A stretch of DNA of 64,000 bases from Aeromonas sanarellii (GTDB lineage: Bacteria > Pseudomonadota > Gammaproteobacteria > Enterobacterales > Aeromonadaceae). Positions 52,631 to 62,680 of the stretch are shown here, one piece after another. The notes under the pieces are model-generated. The model worked only from the letters and a program-made list of their open reading frames with translations, made no database searches and had not been told where the DNA came from. The stretch lies in contig NZ_CDBN01000035.1 in the NCBI RefSeq assembly GCF_000820085.1, forward strand, positions 1-64,000, given 5' to 3'. The position numbers were made by a program, and so were the translations under genes. Within the stretch, counting starts at the first letter, position 1. Each line of letters opens with the position of its first letter.

Positions 52631-53426
52631 TGACCAAACGCTCCTGTAAACGGCGGATCAATACCGGGCTGGGATAGTGCACATCCCCGATGCTGGTGAT
52701 CGGCACTATGCCCATCAGGGTATTGGTCAACCATACTTCTTCGGCCTGCCACAGCGACTCCAGCGGAGCCTCCACGACACGCAGTTCAATGCCCATCTGT
52801 TTAAGCATCGTCATCACTCGCTTGCGCATGATGCCATCGATCCCGGCGCGGGAGAGATCCGGCGTGAACACCGTCCTGCCGCGACGCCAAAACAGATTTG
52901 CGCTGACCCCTTCTACCAGAAATCCCCGGCTGTTCAAGACTATACCTTCGACCCCGCCGCGCGCCGCAAGTTCGCGTTTCAGCATCACTTGTTCGAGGCG
53001 CCCCAGCGTCTTGAGGCCCGCCAGCATGGGGGCCTCACCGAGCGGCTGCTGACAGACCAGGGCCGCGATACCGTGCTGCTGCCAGCCAGGATAATGCTCC
53101 GGGTAGGGGGCGAGGGAGACGATGCGGGTCGGTGCATCGCAGCCGCCGCTGTCATAACCCCGTCCGCCAACGCCTCGGGTCAATACGACCTTGACGACAG
53201 CCTGCGTCTGTCCTGCCGCCATTTGCGCCACCTCGGCGGCAAGGGCATCCCAGGGTTGTTCGGCAAGGCCGAGCCTGGCGTTGGCATGCTGCAACCTGGC
53301 CAGGTGCGCCGGCCACCAGACCACCTCCCCTGCTTTCACCAGCATGGTGGTGAAATGACCGTCACCATACGCCAGACCACGATCCCTGGCGCTGAGGCTT
53401 TCTGTCGCTATTCCATTAATCAGCAA
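52620..53426 (-). CDS. pabC: PabC, aminodeoxychorismate lyase
   Basis: A 268-residue PLP enzyme (fold type IV) that makes p-aminobenzoate for folate. The PLP-lysine region is AGLKTLGRLEQVMLKREL, and the C-terminal LTNTLMGIVPITSIGD is typical. The start is TTG at 53424-53426 with GGAGG eight bases upstream, giving MLINGIATESLSARDRGLAY, which aligns with E. coli PabC; the 60 extra codons upstream run through a terminator and are not coding. The start lies only 15 bp after the fabF terminator. Confidence 0.93.
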   Translation of the reverse strand: MLINGIATESLSARDRGLAYGDGHFTTMLVKAGEVVWWPAHLARLQHANARLGLAEQPWDALAAEVAQMAAGQTQAVVKVVLTRGVGGRGYDSGGCDAPTRIVSLAPYPEHYPGWQQHGIAALVCQQPLGEAPMLAGLKTLGRLEQVMLKRELAARGGVEGIVLNSRGFLVEGVSANLFWRRGRTVFTPDLSRAGIDGIMRKRVMTMLKQMGIELRVVEAPLESLWQAEEVWLTNTLMGIVPITSIGDVHYPSPVLIRRLQERLVIEV

Positions 53427-53441
53427 GGGGATCCCTCCGAT

Positions 53442-53471
53442 AAAAAAGGCCCGATACTGGGTATCGGGCCT
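53442..53471 (-). terminator. Terminator between fabF and pabC
   Basis: AGGCCCGATAC pairs with GTATCGGGCCT around TGG; on the minus strand it is followed by TTTTT. It lies 20 bp after the fabF stop and 15 bp before the pabC start, so pabC needs read-through or a promoter inside fabF. Confidence 0.9.
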
Positions 53472-53491
53472 CATGGTTCGCCCAAGGCGAA

Positions 53492-54733
53492 TTATACGCG
53501 TTTGAAGATCAGGGAGCCATTGGTGCCGCCAAACCCGAAGGAATTGGACAGGGCATACTCGAACTGGCCTGCCTTGGCCACATGGGGCACCAGATCCAGA
53601 TCGCACTCCTCATCCGGGTTGTCCAGGTTGATGGTGGGGGCCACCATCTGGTCGCGCAGGGAGAGCACGGTGATGATCGCCTCGATGGCGCCCGCCGCCC
53701 CCAGCAGGTGGCCAGTCATGGACTTGGTGGAGCTGACCATCAGGGACTTGGCATGTTCGCCAAACACCTTCTTCATGCCGCGCAGCTCGGCCACATCGCC
53801 GAGGGGGGTGGAGGTGCCGTGGGCGTTGATGTAACCCACCTGCTCGGGCGCGATGCCGGCATCCTTGATGGCGTTCTTCATGGCGCGCGCGCCACCGTCA
53901 CCGTCAGAGGGCGGTGCCGTCATGTGATAGGCGTCGCCACTCATGCCAAAACCGACCAGCTCGGCGTAGATCTTGGCGCCACGGGCCTTGGCGTGTTCGT
54001 ACTCTTCCAGCACCAGTACGCCGGCACCGTCACCCAGCACGAAGCCGTCGCGATCCTTGTCCCAGGGACGGCTCGCCTTGGTGGGCTCGTCGTTGCGGGT
54101 GGAGAGCGCCTTGGCAGCGGCAAAACCACCCATGCCCATGGGGGTGGAGGCCTTCTCGGCGCCGCCGGCGACCATCACGTCCGCGTCACCGTAGGCGATC
54201 ATCCGGCCTGCCATGCCGATGGCATGGGTACCCGTGGTACAGGCGGTAGTGACGGCGATGTTCGGACCCTGCAGGCCTTTCATGATGGAGAGATGACCGG
54301 ACACCATATTGATGATGGTGGACGGCACGAAGAAGGGACTCAGCTTGCGGGGGCCGCCGTTGACGAGGCTGCTGTGGTTCTGCTCGATGAGACCCAGGCC
54401 GCCGATGCCGGAACCGATGGCGACGCCAACCCGCTCCGCGTTTTCTTCGGTGATGGCCAGGCCGGAATCGTCCAGGGCCTGCACGCCCGCCGCCACGCCG
54501 TACTGGATGAAGAGATCCATCTTGCGGGCTTCTTTGCGGTTGATGCCGAACGCTTCGGGGTCGAAATCTTTGACCAGGCCGGCGAAACGGGTCGCATACT
54601 CGCTGGCATCAAAATGGTCGATGAGGGAAATGCCGCTCTGCCCCTTGAGCAGGGCTTGCCAGCTGGATTCGGCAGTGTTGCCCACCGGGGAAAGCATCCC
54701 CAAGCCGGTCACCACGACTCTGCGTTTTGACAC
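53492..54733 (-). CDS. fabF: FabF, 3-oxoacyl-ACP synthase II
   Basis: A 413-residue elongating condensing enzyme. The catalytic cysteine is Cys165 in [16 protein letters not shown], the two histidines are in [11 protein letters not shown] and [20 protein letters not shown] extends palmitoleate to cis-vaccenate and controls thermal adjustment of membrane lipids. Length equals E. coli FabF (413). It follows acpP, from which a strong terminator-like hairpin separates it. Confidence 0.98.
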   Translation of the reverse strand: MSKRRVVVTGLGMLSPVGNTAESSWQALLKGQSGISLIDHFDASEYATRFAGLVKDFDPEAFGINRKEARKMDLFIQYGVAAGVQALDDSGLAITEENAERVGVAIGSGIGGLGLIEQNHSSLVNGGPRKLSPFFVPSTIINMVSGHLSIMKGLQGPNIAVTTACTTGTHAIGMAGRMIAYGDADVMVAGGAEKASTPMGMGGFAAAKALSTRNDEPTKASRPWDKDRDGFVLGDGAGVLVLEEYEHAKARGAKIYAELVGFGMSGDAYHMTAPPSDGDGGARAMKNAIKDAGIAPEQVGYINAHGTSTPLGDVAELRGMKKVFGEHAKSLMVSSTKSMTGHLLGAAGAIEAIITVLSLRDQMVAPTINLDNPDEECDLDLVPHVAKAGQFEYALSNSFGFGGTNGSLIFKRV

Positions 54734-54773
54734 TGAGGTAGTCTCCGAGAGGTGTTTTGAAAGGGGTAAACAT

Positions 54774-54799
54774 AAAAGAAGCGGCCCTTGGGCCGCTTC
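54774..54799 (-). terminator. Terminator/attenuator between acpP and fabF
   Basis: GAAGCGGCCC pairs with GGGCCGCTTC and is followed on the minus strand by TTTT. Partial termination here would explain excess acpP message over fabF, as known in other bacteria. Confidence 0.88.
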
Positions 54800-54814
54800 C
54801 TTCAGAACAGGAAC

Positions 54815-55051
54815 TTATTCCTGATTAGCGGTGATGTAGTCGATAGCCGCTTGAACAGTGGTGATCTTCTCGGCTTCTTCATCAGGAATTTCGGTATCGA
54901 ATTCTTCTTCCAGCGCCATTACCAGTTCAACGGTATCCAAAGAGTCAGCGCCCAGGTCGTCGACGAAGGAAGCAGCGTTCTTCACGTCTTCTTCTTTAAC
55001 ACCCAGTTGTTCGATGATGATTTTCTTTACGCGTTCTTCGATGTTGCTCAT
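54815..55051 (-). CDS. acpP: AcpP, acyl carrier protein
   Basis: A 78-residue acidic four-helix protein that carries fatty acyl chains on phosphopantetheine. The attachment serine is Ser37 in [20 protein letters not shown]. Near identity with E. coli AcpP is visible throughout. It sits between fabG and fabF, the universal gammaproteobacterial position. A 157-bp gap separates it from fabG and probably contains its own promoter. Confidence 0.99.
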   Translation of the reverse strand: MSNIEERVKKIIIEQLGVKEEDVKNAASFVDDLGADSLDTVELVMALEEEFDTEIPDEEAEKITTVQAAIDYITANQE

Positions 55052-55208
55052 GACCTGAATTTTCCTTTAAAAATACGCTATTGCGTCTGGTTGGGGTAGT
55101 GTATTCAATTGACGTGAGTTTGCAAGTGACTTGCCGCTGGTCAAACCACGAAATTCGCCAAACTTCGGCGTATTATCGCAAATTTGAACAGAACTCACGA
55201 CAAATTGA

Positions 55209-55943
55209 TTACACCATGTACATCCCGCCATTAACATGCAGGGTTTCGCCGGTGATATAGGCGGCATCATCCGATGCCAAGAATACCACAGCGGCAGCAA
55301 TTTCCTTCGGATCGCCCAAACGGGCGGCAGGCACCTGGTTCATGATGCCGGCGCGCTGTTCTTCGTTGAGCGCCTTGGTCATGTCGGTCTCGATGAAACC
55401 GGGAGCAACCGCGTTCACCGTGATGCCACGGGACGCCACTTCACGGGCCAGCGACTTGGTGAAGCCGACCAGACCTGCCTTGGCAGCAGCATAGTTGACC
55501 TGACCGGCATTGCCCATGGTACCGACCACGGAGCCGATGCTGATGATGCGACCGTTGCGCTTCTTCATCATGGCACGCAGCACCGGTTTGCTCAGACGAT
55601 AGAGAGAGGTCAGATTGGTATTGATGATCTCGTTCCACTCGTCATCCTTCATCCGCATCAACAGGTTGTCGCGGGTAATGCCAGCGTTGTTGATCAGGAT
55701 GTCGATGTCACCGAAGCGTTCCTTGATGGCGGCAAAGACAGTCTCGATGGATTCCTGGCTGGTCACGTTCAGTGCCATGCCACAGCCCTGCTCGCCCAGA
55801 TAGGCGCTGATGGCCTCGGCACCGCTCTCGCTGGTCGCCGTGCCCACCACTTTCGCACCACGGGCAGCAAACGTCTCGGCAATCGCACGACCGATGCCAC
55901 GACTGGCACCGGTGACCAACACAACCTTATCGGTAAAACTCAT
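55209..55943 (-). CDS. fabG: FabG, 3-oxoacyl-ACP reductase
   Basis: A 244-residue short-chain dehydrogenase that reduces 3-ketoacyl-ACP with NADPH. The nucleotide motif is VTGASRGIGRAIA, followed by NNAGITRDNLL and the catalytic Ser/Tyr/Lys in ISIGSVVGTMGNAGQVNYAA and the following AKAG. The ATG at 55943 (MSFTDKVVLVTG) follows AGGAGCAAGTC; the longer frame is not used. Length equals E. coli FabG (244). It lies 13 bp after fabD. Confidence 0.98.
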   Translation of the reverse strand: MSFTDKVVLVTGASRGIGRAIAETFAARGAKVVGTATSESGAEAISAYLGEQGCGMALNVTSQESIETVFAAIKERFGDIDILINNAGITRDNLLMRMKDDEWNEIINTNLTSLYRLSKPVLRAMMKKRNGRIISIGSVVGTMGNAGQVNYAAAKAGLVGFTKSLAREVASRGITVNAVAPGFIETDMTKALNEEQRAGIMNQVPAARLGDPKEIAAAVVFLASDDAAYITGETLHVNGGMYMV

Positions 55944-55956
55944 GACTTGCTCCTGT

Positions 55957-56895
55957 TTACTTGATCTGGGCCAGTGCCTGCTCGAACGAGGCTGCGTCGT
56001 TGGCGTGAATGCCTTCCACCCGCGCATCGATGCGCTTGGCCAAGCCAGTCAGCACCTTGCCCGGCCCCATCTCGATCTCGAGGGTAATGCCGTCGTTGGC
56101 CATGCGCTCGACCGTCTCGGTCCAGCGAACCGGGCTGAACAGCTGGCGCACCAGGGCCTGCTTGATGGCGGCCGGATCCTGCTCACAGGATACGTCGACA
56201 TTATTGATGACGGCGATGGCGGGAACCTTGATCTCGATCCCATCCAGGGCGGCGGCCAGCTTTTCGGCGGCCGGTTTCATCAGCGCGCAGTGAGACGGCA
56301 CGGAAACCGGCAGCGGCAGCGCACGCTTGGCGCCCGACTCCTTCATCAGCACGTTGGCGCGCTCGACGGCCTCTTTGTGACCGGCGATGACCACCTGGCC
56401 CGGGGAGTTGAAGTTGACCGGAGAGACCACCTGACCTTGCGCGGCTTTCTCGCAGTTGGCGGCGATGCTGTCATTGTCCAGCCCGATGATGGCGGCCATG
56501 GCACCGGTGCCTTCCGGCACGGCCTCCTGCATGGCCAGACCACGCAGCTCGACCAGCTTGACCGCATCGGAAAACGCCAGCGCTCCGCTGCACACCAGGG
56601 CGGAGTATTCCCCCAGGCTGTGGCCGGCCATCACGGCGGGAGTTGCCCCCCCCTGCTGCTGCCACAGGCGCCACAGGGCGACGGAGGAGGTCAGCAGTGC
56701 GGGCTGGGTGCGCCAGGTCTTGTTCAGATCCTCGGCCGGCCCTTCCATGACCAGGGCAAACAGGTCATAGCCCAGCACCTGGCTCGCCTCGGCGAAGGTC
56801 TCTTTAATCACGGCGTGTTGCTCGGCAAGTTCAGCCAGCATGCCGACGCTCTGGGAGCCTTGTCCCGGGAAGGCAATGGCAAATCGGGTCATCAT
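55957..56895 (-). CDS. fabD: FabD, malonyl-CoA:ACP transacylase
   Basis: A 312-residue enzyme that loads malonate onto ACP. The catalytic serine is Ser93 in AGHSLGEYSALV, the His is in SVPSHCALMKPAAEKL, and FPGQGSQSVGML opens the protein. Length is close to E. coli (309). It sits between fabH and fabG in the fab cluster with AAAGGAATC before the start. Confidence 0.98.
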   Translation of the reverse strand: MMTRFAIAFPGQGSQSVGMLAELAEQHAVIKETFAEASQVLGYDLFALVMEGPAEDLNKTWRTQPALLTSSVALWRLWQQQGGATPAVMAGHSLGEYSALVCSGALAFSDAVKLVELRGLAMQEAVPEGTGAMAAIIGLDNDSIAANCEKAAQGQVVSPVNFNSPGQVVIAGHKEAVERANVLMKESGAKRALPLPVSVPSHCALMKPAAEKLAAALDGIEIKVPAIAVINNVDVSCEQDPAAIKQALVRQLFSPVRWTETVERMANDGITLEIEMGPGKVLTGLAKRIDARVEGIHANDAASFEQALAQIK

Positions 56896-56957
56896 TGATT
56901 CCTTTAAGGTAAGACGAATTCGGTAAGCGGGCGCCCGGAGTCAGACGCCGCTCGGTA

Positions 56958-57917
56958 TCAGAGGCGAACCAGCGCAGAGCCCCAGGCAAAACCGCCGCCG
57001 AAGGCTTCCAGCAGGACCAGCTGGCCGGGTTTGATGCGGCCGTCACGCACCCCTTCATCGAAGGCGATGGGCACGGAGGCCGCGGAAGTGTTGCCGTGAC
57101 GATCCAGGGTCAGGATCACCTTGTCGAGCCCCATGCCGAGTTTCTTGGCGGTGGCGTTGATGATGCGGAAGTTGGCCTGATGGGGCACCAGCCAGTCCAG
57201 CTCGCTCGGCTCGATGTCGGCGGCGGCCAGGGTTTCGGTGACGATTTCGCTCAGGCGAGTGACCGCCACCTTGAAGACGTCGTTCCCCTTCATGTACATG
57301 TAGGCTTCGAGCTCGGCCCCCGGCATGCCACGACGGGGTTGCGGCAGCTTGAGCAGCTCCCCGTAACGGCCATCTGCATGCAGGTGGGTGGAGAGGATCC
57401 CCGGCGTCTCGCTCGCGCCGATGACCACGGCCCCTGCCCCATCCCCGAACAGGATGATGGTGCCGCGATCCTCGGGATCACACATGCGTGAGAGCACGTC
57501 GGCGCCCACGACCAGTACGTGGCGAGCGGCGCCGGATTTGACGAACTGATCGGCGATGGCGAGGGCATAGGTAAAGCCGGCACAGGCGGCGGCGACGTCA
57601 AAGGCCGGGATCCCCGGCACCTCGAGCAGCCCCTGCAGTTCGCAGGCGGCGGCAGGGAAGGCATTCTCCGCACTGGTGGTCGCCAGCACTATCATGTCCA
57701 GATCCGCCGCGGTCAGACCTGCGGCGTCCAGCGCCCGCAAGGCCGCCTGGTGAGAGAGGGTCGCGACGGTTTCGTCGCTGCCCGCGATGCGGCGTTCACG
57801 GATCCCGGTGCGTTCCACGATCCATTCGTCACTGGTTTCAACCATCTGCTCAAGATCGGCGTTGGTACGGACCGAACTCGGCAGATAACTGCCAGTACCC
57901 AGAATTTTGCTATGCAT
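56958..57917 (-). CDS. fabH: FabH, 3-oxoacyl-ACP synthase III
   Basis: A 319-residue enzyme that starts fatty acid synthesis by condensing acetyl-CoA with malonyl-ACP. Cys112 lies in [16 protein letters not shown]; His and Asn of the triad are in [16 protein letters not shown] and [15 protein letters not shown]. Length equals the E. coli enzyme (317). It starts 9 bp after plsX, and a 62-bp gap separates it from fabD. Confidence 0.98.
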   Translation of the reverse strand: MHSKILGTGSYLPSSVRTNADLEQMVETSDEWIVERTGIRERRIAGSDETVATLSHQAALRALDAAGLTAADLDMIVLATTSAENAFPAAACELQGLLEVPGIPAFDVAAACAGFTYALAIADQFVKSGAARHVLVVGADVLSRMCDPEDRGTIILFGDGAGAVVIGASETPGILSTHLHADGRYGELLKLPQPRRGMPGAELEAYMYMKGNDVFKVAVTRLSEIVTETLAAADIEPSELDWLVPHQANFRIINATAKKLGMGLDKVILTLDRHGNTSAASVPIAFDEGVRDGRIKPGQLVLLEAFGGGFAWGSALVRL

Positions 57918-57926
57918 AGAGTTTTA

Positions 57927-58949
57927 TTAATCCCTGTCGGAAAAGACAGATTCAAGGCGATCTGCAATGTGCAACGGAAGTTGGTGTTTGGCTTCTTGTG
58001 CGGCCAGCAGAATCGCATGACACAGAGCGCGGCGCTCGGCCCGCCCATGGCTTTTTACCACAATGCCGCGCAATCCTAACAGACTCGCGCCATTATACTG
58101 GTCGGGGTTCAGGTAAGAAAAACGCCGTTTGAACATAAATCCGGCGAGTCGACCAAGAAAACTGCGTTTTTTGCGCGGATATCCGGCCAGTTCGGCCATC
58201 ATCCGCACCACCCCCTCGGCGGTCTTGAGCGCCACGTTGCCGACAAAACCGTCGCAGACGATGACGTCACAGTCGCCGCTGAAGATCCTGTCACCCTCGA
58301 TGAAACCGGCGAAATTGAGGGCGTTGCACTGGCGCAGCAGCTCCGCGCTGTGGCGAACCAGGTCGTTGCCCTTGATCTCCTCCTCCCCCACGTTGAGCAG
58401 CGCCACCCGGGGGAAAGGGATCCCTTCGACCTTTTCGGCGACCACGGCCCCCATCACCGCAAATTGCAGCAAGGTATCGGCATCGCAGCTCACGTTCGCC
58501 CCCAGATCCAGCATCACGGTGCGCTTGCCATTCACGGTCGGCAGCGCCTTGATGAGGGCGGGTCTGTCGACGCCAGGCAAGGACTTGAGCACGCACTTGG
58601 CCATGGCCATCAGGGCACCGGTGTTGCCAGCGCTGACGCAGGCATCGGCGGCGCCGCTCTTGACCAGATCCAGGGTCACGCGCATGGAGGAGTCTTTCAG
58701 GGTACGCAGCGCCACGATCGGCTTTTCGCCCATGCCCACGACTTGGGAGGCATGCACGAGACGAACGCGGGGATGGTTGAGCAAGCCGTGTTGCTGCAAC
58801 AGAGGAGCGGTCTGGTGTTGATCACCGACCAGGACAAGGCGTAGCTGGGGCAAAAGAGACAGTGCCTGCACGGCGGCAGGCACTGTTTCCGAGGGGCCGA
58901 TATCTCCCCCCATTATGTCTAGCGCGACAGTTTGCGTAGACAAAGGCAA
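57927..58949 (-). CDS. plsX: PlsX, phosphate acyltransferase
   Basis: A 340-residue enzyme that converts acyl-ACP to acyl-phosphate for phospholipid synthesis. Family motifs are [15 protein letters not shown] near the N-terminus, [16 protein letters not shown], and [20 protein letters not shown]. It lies between rpmF (3 bp upstream) and fabH, the conserved yceD-rpmF-plsX-fabH order that links ribosome and lipid synthesis. The length is normal. Confidence 0.97.
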   Translation of the reverse strand: MPLSTQTVALDIMGGDIGPSETVPAAVQALSLLPQLRLVLVGDQHQTAPLLQQHGLLNHPRVRLVHASQVVGMGEKPIVALRTLKDSSMRVTLDLVKSGAADACVSAGNTGALMAMAKCVLKSLPGVDRPALIKALPTVNGKRTVMLDLGANVSCDADTLLQFAVMGAVVAEKVEGIPFPRVALLNVGEEEIKGNDLVRHSAELLRQCNALNFAGFIEGDRIFSGDCDVIVCDGFVGNVALKTAEGVVRMMAELAGYPRKKRSFLGRLAGFMFKRRFSYLNPDQYNGASLLGLRGIVVKSHGRAERRALCHAILLAAQEAKHQLPLHIADRLESVFSDRD

Positions 58950-58952
58950 TCC

Positions 58953-59120
58953 TTAAGCGATTACCTTTTTACCGCGGTAGAAACCATCGGCAGTCACGTG
59001 GTGACGACGATGAATTTCGCCACTGGTCTGATCAACAGTCAGGGCTGCGGTGGTCAGTGCATCGTGGGAACGACGCATGCCACGCTTGGCGCGGGTTTTA
59101 CGGTTCTGTTGTACGGCCAT
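58953..59120 (-). CDS. rpmF: Ribosomal protein L32
   Basis: A 55-residue protein, read directly: [20 protein letters not shown] then [20 protein letters not shown] and a basic end KKVIA. This is standard gammaproteobacterial L32 of the zinc-free type. It lies 20 bp after yceD and 3 bp before plsX and is expected to be cotranscribed with both. Confidence 0.98.
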   Translation of the reverse strand: MAVQQNRKTRAKRGMRRSHDALTTAALTVDQTSGEIHRRHHVTADGFYRGKKVIA

Positions 59121-59140
59121 GGTAGGCTAACTCCTAAAAT

Positions 59141-59662
59141 TCACTTACGTTTGAGCGCTTCAAGAACTGCAAAGGGATTCGGCCGCTCATCAGCAGGTTC
59201 GATTTCACCCCAGGTCATCTCCATGTTTCCTCGCGGGCAGACATCCACTGGATGCATGGCCACCTGAGGCAACGAGAGGATGAGCTCATCCTCCAGGATT
59301 TGATGAAGATCTATCTCGCCGTTTTCGTCCAACTCAATGGGCTCATAAGCTTCCGGCAGTTCTTCCTCGTTTGTCCTTTCGAACAGCGGAGTGTAGATAA
59401 AACTAGCTTCACAAAGGTGTTCGAATGTCTCTCCACAACGCTGGCAAACCAGGTCGACCTTGGCATGGGCAGTGCCTTTCATAACGGTCAACTTCTGGAC
59501 ATCTTTGCCAAAGTGCAGGGTGACATCCACATCACTTCGCAAGCCTTCGGTTGATTCCTCCAGCCTGGGCATCTGCGACTTTTCCACTATCCCGACATAG
59601 TCGAGTAGCTTCAAGGCATTACGGACTGGATCAACCTTAACGGGCAACTTCACCTTTTGCAT
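59141..59662 (-). CDS. yceD: YceD (DUF177), 23S rRNA accumulation protein
   Basis: A 173-residue protein of the DUF177 family, needed for normal 23S rRNA accumulation. It begins MQKVKLPVKVDPVRNALKLL, has a Cys pair VDLVCQRCGETFEH, an acidic middle (EEELPEAYEPIELDENGEID) and the conserved LILSLPQVAMHPVDVC. It is directly upstream of rpmF, its universal neighbour. The length matches E. coli YceD (173). Confidence 0.95.
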   Translation of the reverse strand: MQKVKLPVKVDPVRNALKLLDYVGIVEKSQMPRLEESTEGLRSDVDVTLHFGKDVQKLTVMKGTAHAKVDLVCQRCGETFEHLCEASFIYTPLFERTNEEELPEAYEPIELDENGEIDLHQILEDELILSLPQVAMHPVDVCPRGNMEMTWGEIEPADERPNPFAVLEALKRK

Positions 59663-59847
59663 AGGGCGCGAATATTATAGGTCCAACAAGGGATAGTCAA
59701 AGGAAAAAGTCCTTACCACCGATGATTTTAACTGCACAGGTCCCTGCGGGGAGGAACTTGCGCTCATCGGTGGCCGATTATGCCATAAACCGCAGGATCC
59801 CGCACAGGATCCTCACCACCTCCCAGACCGGATATGGGGGCACTGTC

Positions 59848-60522
59848 TCACTCCGAAAGTGGCGGGCAGCGCTGGCTGGCGCCGAGCAGGTGCTGCGGAT
59901 TCGCTACCCTGGGCTGCTCTTCCATCAGCCGGCGGATGGCCTGAAAACTCTCAAGGGCTCCCTTGATGGCCATGGGATTGGCCAGCCAGCCCGGCAGGTT
60001 GCTGCCCGGGTTGGTATAGGTCTCGAGTCTGATCAGGGTGGTGCCATCCGGCCTGGGCTGCGCCTCCCACCGACCCGAGCTTTCCTGGATCCGGAATCGC
60101 CCGGCCTGCACTGGCAGGGCATTGGGCTCGGCCCAGACCTCGAGCGTCAGCCCGCAATCGACTCCCCTGCTCAGATGGGAGCGGGTGATCAACTCCCTGT
60201 CCTGAACCGGCCAGGGGGCAGACAATCGGGTGTACACCAGATCATCGTCGGGACCGGACTTTGCCAGCAACCTGACTTCGCGGCTCCGGGGCAGCCACTC
60301 CTGGTGGCGCGCCGTATTGCGTAGCACCTTCAACAGCGCGGCGGGATCCGCATTGACCTGCATCTCCAGGCGCAGCGCCAGAAAGGGCGACGGAGGACGA
60401 GCCTGAGTCCAGAGCAGGATCCCCTCCTTCCCCGGCCGCAATTGCCACCCCTCCCCCCAGCCTGCGAAGGAAAGCAGCATCAGGGCCAGCACCGCGTATC
60501 TTGCCATCTCTCTCGGCCTCAT
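59848..60522 (-). CDS. START-domain lipid-binding protein, exported
   Basis: A 224-residue protein with a signal peptide (MARYAVLALMLLSFAGWGEG from the second Met) and a START/SRPBCC-type domain: LRLEMQVNADPAALLKVLRN, HQEWLPRSREVRLL, VYTRLSAPWPVQDRELITRS and GRWEAQPRPDGTTLIRLETY. Such domains bind lipids or other hydrophobic ligands; the ligand is not known. The start may be 60522 or the Met at 60507. It is divergent from yceF. Confidence 0.85.
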   Translation of the reverse strand: MRPREMARYAVLALMLLSFAGWGEGWQLRPGKEGILLWTQARPPSPFLALRLEMQVNADPAALLKVLRNTARHQEWLPRSREVRLLAKSGPDDDLVYTRLSAPWPVQDRELITRSHLSRGVDCGLTLEVWAEPNALPVQAGRFRIQESSGRWEAQPRPDGTTLIRLETYTNPGSNLPGWLANPMAIKGALESFQAIRRLMEEQPRVANPQHLLGASQRCPPLSE

Positions 60523-60681
60523 CGTATCGCTCTATGTCATTGTCAGCCGCCGGGACGCCTGCTTCCAGCCCGGCTCCTGAGTCGCACACTCAGAGGCAGG
60601 CAGATGATCGACGCAATTTGCGCAGCCCTGTTCGCACAGATAGAATCAAGCAATTGATTTATAAATGGATATCATCTGAAG

Positions 60682-61263
60682 ATGCAAACGCCCTTGATCC
60701 TCGCCTCCACCTCTCGCTATCGCAAGGCGCTGCTGGAAAAACTTGGTCTGCGGTTTCAGTGTGCCTCACCCGAGGTGGACGAGACCCCTCGACCCGGGGA
60801 AACGGCAGACACCCTGGTCCGCCGGCTGGCCCATGCCAAGGCGAGCGCCATAGCACGTCAGCATGATCAGGGGTTGATCATCGGATCGGATCAGGTGTGT
60901 GTCTGCGACGGGCGCATTCTCGGCAAGCCTGGCACGGTGGAGAATGCAGTGGCGCAGTTGATGCTGGCCCAGGGCAGGAGCGTCATCTTTTACACCGGGC
61001 TGTGCGTGATCAATGCTGCGAATGGCCATGCCGAGCAGCTCGTCGAGCCTTTCACCGTGCATTTTCGCTCCCTCGACGAGGCCGCCATCCGCCGCTATGT
61101 GGAAGCCGAACGTCCCCTCGATTGTGCCGGCAGCTTCAAGTGCGAAGGGATGGGCATAGTGCTGTTCAAGGCCTTGGAGGGGCGAGATCCCAATGCCCTG
61201 ATCGGGCTCCCCCTCATCGGCCTGATCGACCTGCTGGCATTGCATGGACTTCATCTGCCTTGA
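60682..61263 (+). CDS. yceF: YceF, Maf-family m7GTP pyrophosphatase
   Basis: A 193-residue nucleotide pyrophosphatase of the Maf family, which removes modified nucleotides. It begins [20 protein letters not shown], the STSRYR motif being typical of the YceF subgroup, and contains [12 protein letters not shown] with the catalytic Asp and [20 protein letters not shown]. The length is normal. It lies beside rluC as in E. coli, where rluC and yceF flank the rpmF cluster. Confidence 0.96.
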   Translation: MQTPLILASTSRYRKALLEKLGLRFQCASPEVDETPRPGETADTLVRRLAHAKASAIARQHDQGLIIGSDQVCVCDGRILGKPGTVENAVAQLMLAQGRSVIFYTGLCVINAANGHAEQLVEPFTVHFRSLDEAAIRRYVEAERPLDCAGSFKCEGMGIVLFKALEGRDPNALIGLPLIGLIDLLALHGLHLP

Positions 61264-61281
61264 GACAAGGGCTGCGCCAAC

Positions 61282-61316
61282 GATGAAAAACGGGAGCCTT
61301 GGCTCCCGTTTTTCAT
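61282..61316. terminator. Bidirectional terminator between yceF and rluC
   Basis: GATGAAAAACGGGAGCC pairs with GGCTCCCGTTTTTCAT. A run of A on one side and T on the other lets it work for both convergent genes. Confidence 0.92.
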
Positions 61317-61321
61317 TCGTG

Positions 61322-62266
61322 TCAGCGTGGCAGCTTGCCGAGGAATTCTTCGAGCTCCGGCGATAGCGGCGCCTCCACCTGCATCTCCCGATCATCCACC
61401 GGGTGCGTGAAAGTAAGCTTCCAGGCGTGCAGGAACAGTCGTTTCAGACCCTGGGCCCGCATCTTTTCATCGAACGACGCCTCGCCGTACTTGTCGTCGC
61501 AGGCGATGGGGTGGCCGGCGTGCTGGGTGTGGACACGGATCTGGTGGGTCCGGCCGGTGATCGGGCTGCACTCCACCAGGGTCGCCTCGGCAAACTGGCG
61601 GGCAATCCGGAAACGGGTCTCGGAGGGCTTGCCATCGCTGCTGACCCGCACCACCCGCTCGCCGGATTGAAGATCGTTCTTGCGCAGCGGCGCATTGACC
61701 ACCTTGACATGGGGTTGCCACTGGCCGCGCACCAGCGCCAGGTACTGCTTGCGCATGGTCTTGACCCGCAGTTGCTCGTGCAGGCTGCGCAGGGCACTGC
61801 GCTTCTTGGCAACCAGCAGCACGCCGGAGGTGTCGCGATCGAGCCGGTGTACCAGCTCCAGGAAACGGGCCTCCGGGCGCAGGGCACGCAGCCCCTCGAT
61901 GACGCCAAAGCTCAAGCCGCTGCCACCGTGCACCGCCATGCCGGACGGCTTGTTCAGCACTATCATGGCGTCGTCTTCAAACAGGATCTGGCTCTCCAGA
62001 CGCTGGATGCTGCCGAGGTTGGCGGAGGGCAGCTCGTTCTTCTCGGCGACGCGCACGGGGGGCACGCGCACCTCGTCGCCGGCACAGAGCTTGTATTCCG
62101 GTTTGATGCGCTTCTTGTTGACGCGCACCTCCCCTTTGCGAAGGATGCGATAGATCAGGCTCTTGGGGACGCCCTTTAACTGAGTCTTGAGAAAATTGTC
62201 GATGCGCTGCCCGTCATGCTCAGCTTCGATGGTGAGCAGCTGCACTTGTTGATGTATCTGTGTCAT
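61322..62266 (-). CDS. rluC: RluC, 23S rRNA pseudouridine synthase
   Basis: A 314-residue enzyme that makes pseudouridine at 955, 2504 and 2580 of 23S rRNA. The N-terminal S4 domain (DNFLKTQLKGVPKSLIYRIL) is followed by the catalytic Asp in LVHRLDRDTSGVLLVAKK and by CSPITGRTHQIRVHTQHAGH. The ATG at 62266 (MTQIHQQVQLLTIEAEHDGQ) is preferred over the 13-codon extension. It is divergent from rne, as in E. coli. Confidence 0.97.
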   Translation of the reverse strand: MTQIHQQVQLLTIEAEHDGQRIDNFLKTQLKGVPKSLIYRILRKGEVRVNKKRIKPEYKLCAGDEVRVPPVRVAEKNELPSANLGSIQRLESQILFEDDAMIVLNKPSGMAVHGGSGLSFGVIEGLRALRPEARFLELVHRLDRDTSGVLLVAKKRSALRSLHEQLRVKTMRKQYLALVRGQWQPHVKVVNAPLRKNDLQSGERVVRVSSDGKPSETRFRIARQFAEATLVECSPITGRTHQIRVHTQHAGHPIACDDKYGEASFDEKMRAQGLKRLFLHAWKLTFTHPVDDREMQVEAPLSPELEEFLGKLPR

Positions 62267-62308
62267 GGCGCGGATTTTAACACCGCCGACAGCCCTTGGC
62301 TGCATGCT

Positions 62309-62336
62309 TTGTTAAAAAATGGCGTCTTGCTATAAA
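62309..62336 (+). promoter_or_regulatory. Predicted rne promoter
   Basis: TTGTTA (62309-62314), 16-bp spacer and TATAAA (62331-62336) predict a start near 62343, giving a leader of about 340 nt. E. coli rne has a leader of similar length (about 360 nt) that is used for RNase E autoregulation. Confidence 0.6.
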
Positions 62337-62342
62337 AGTGAT

Positions 62343-62680
62343 TTAAATGGGATAATAAACAAGGTTTTGTCATTGTGTTCAAGCCTTGTACTAAGTGGCC
62401 AAAATGTATGCCACCCAATCCCGAAACACCGTGTATACAAGAACATGACGGTTCCCGGGTGCGAGGTACAACGCATGGAGAACGCAAACAGAGCCGACGT
62501 AAATTGTCTCCACACCGGTATCCTTAATTCACGCCCTCTCGAGATGGCTGAACCAGAGTGCCCTTAGTTTGCGCCTCATGCATACCCCAACCGGGAGGTT
62601 GTCCAAGCATGCTGAAGACCCGAGGCCGGCGCCGGCAGGATCCTGTGGAGGAATCAAAATGACAAAATAATGAGAACTCA
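62343..62680 (+). promoter_or_regulatory. rne 5' leader (autoregulatory UTR candidate)
   Basis: A 338-nt untranslated region with short hairpins, for example AACC-GGGA-GGTT near 62590 and a GC-rich stem around 62622-62636 (GGCCGGCGCCGGC). In E. coli stem-loops in this leader let RNase E cut its own mRNA. The function here is inferred from position and length. Confidence 0.55.
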
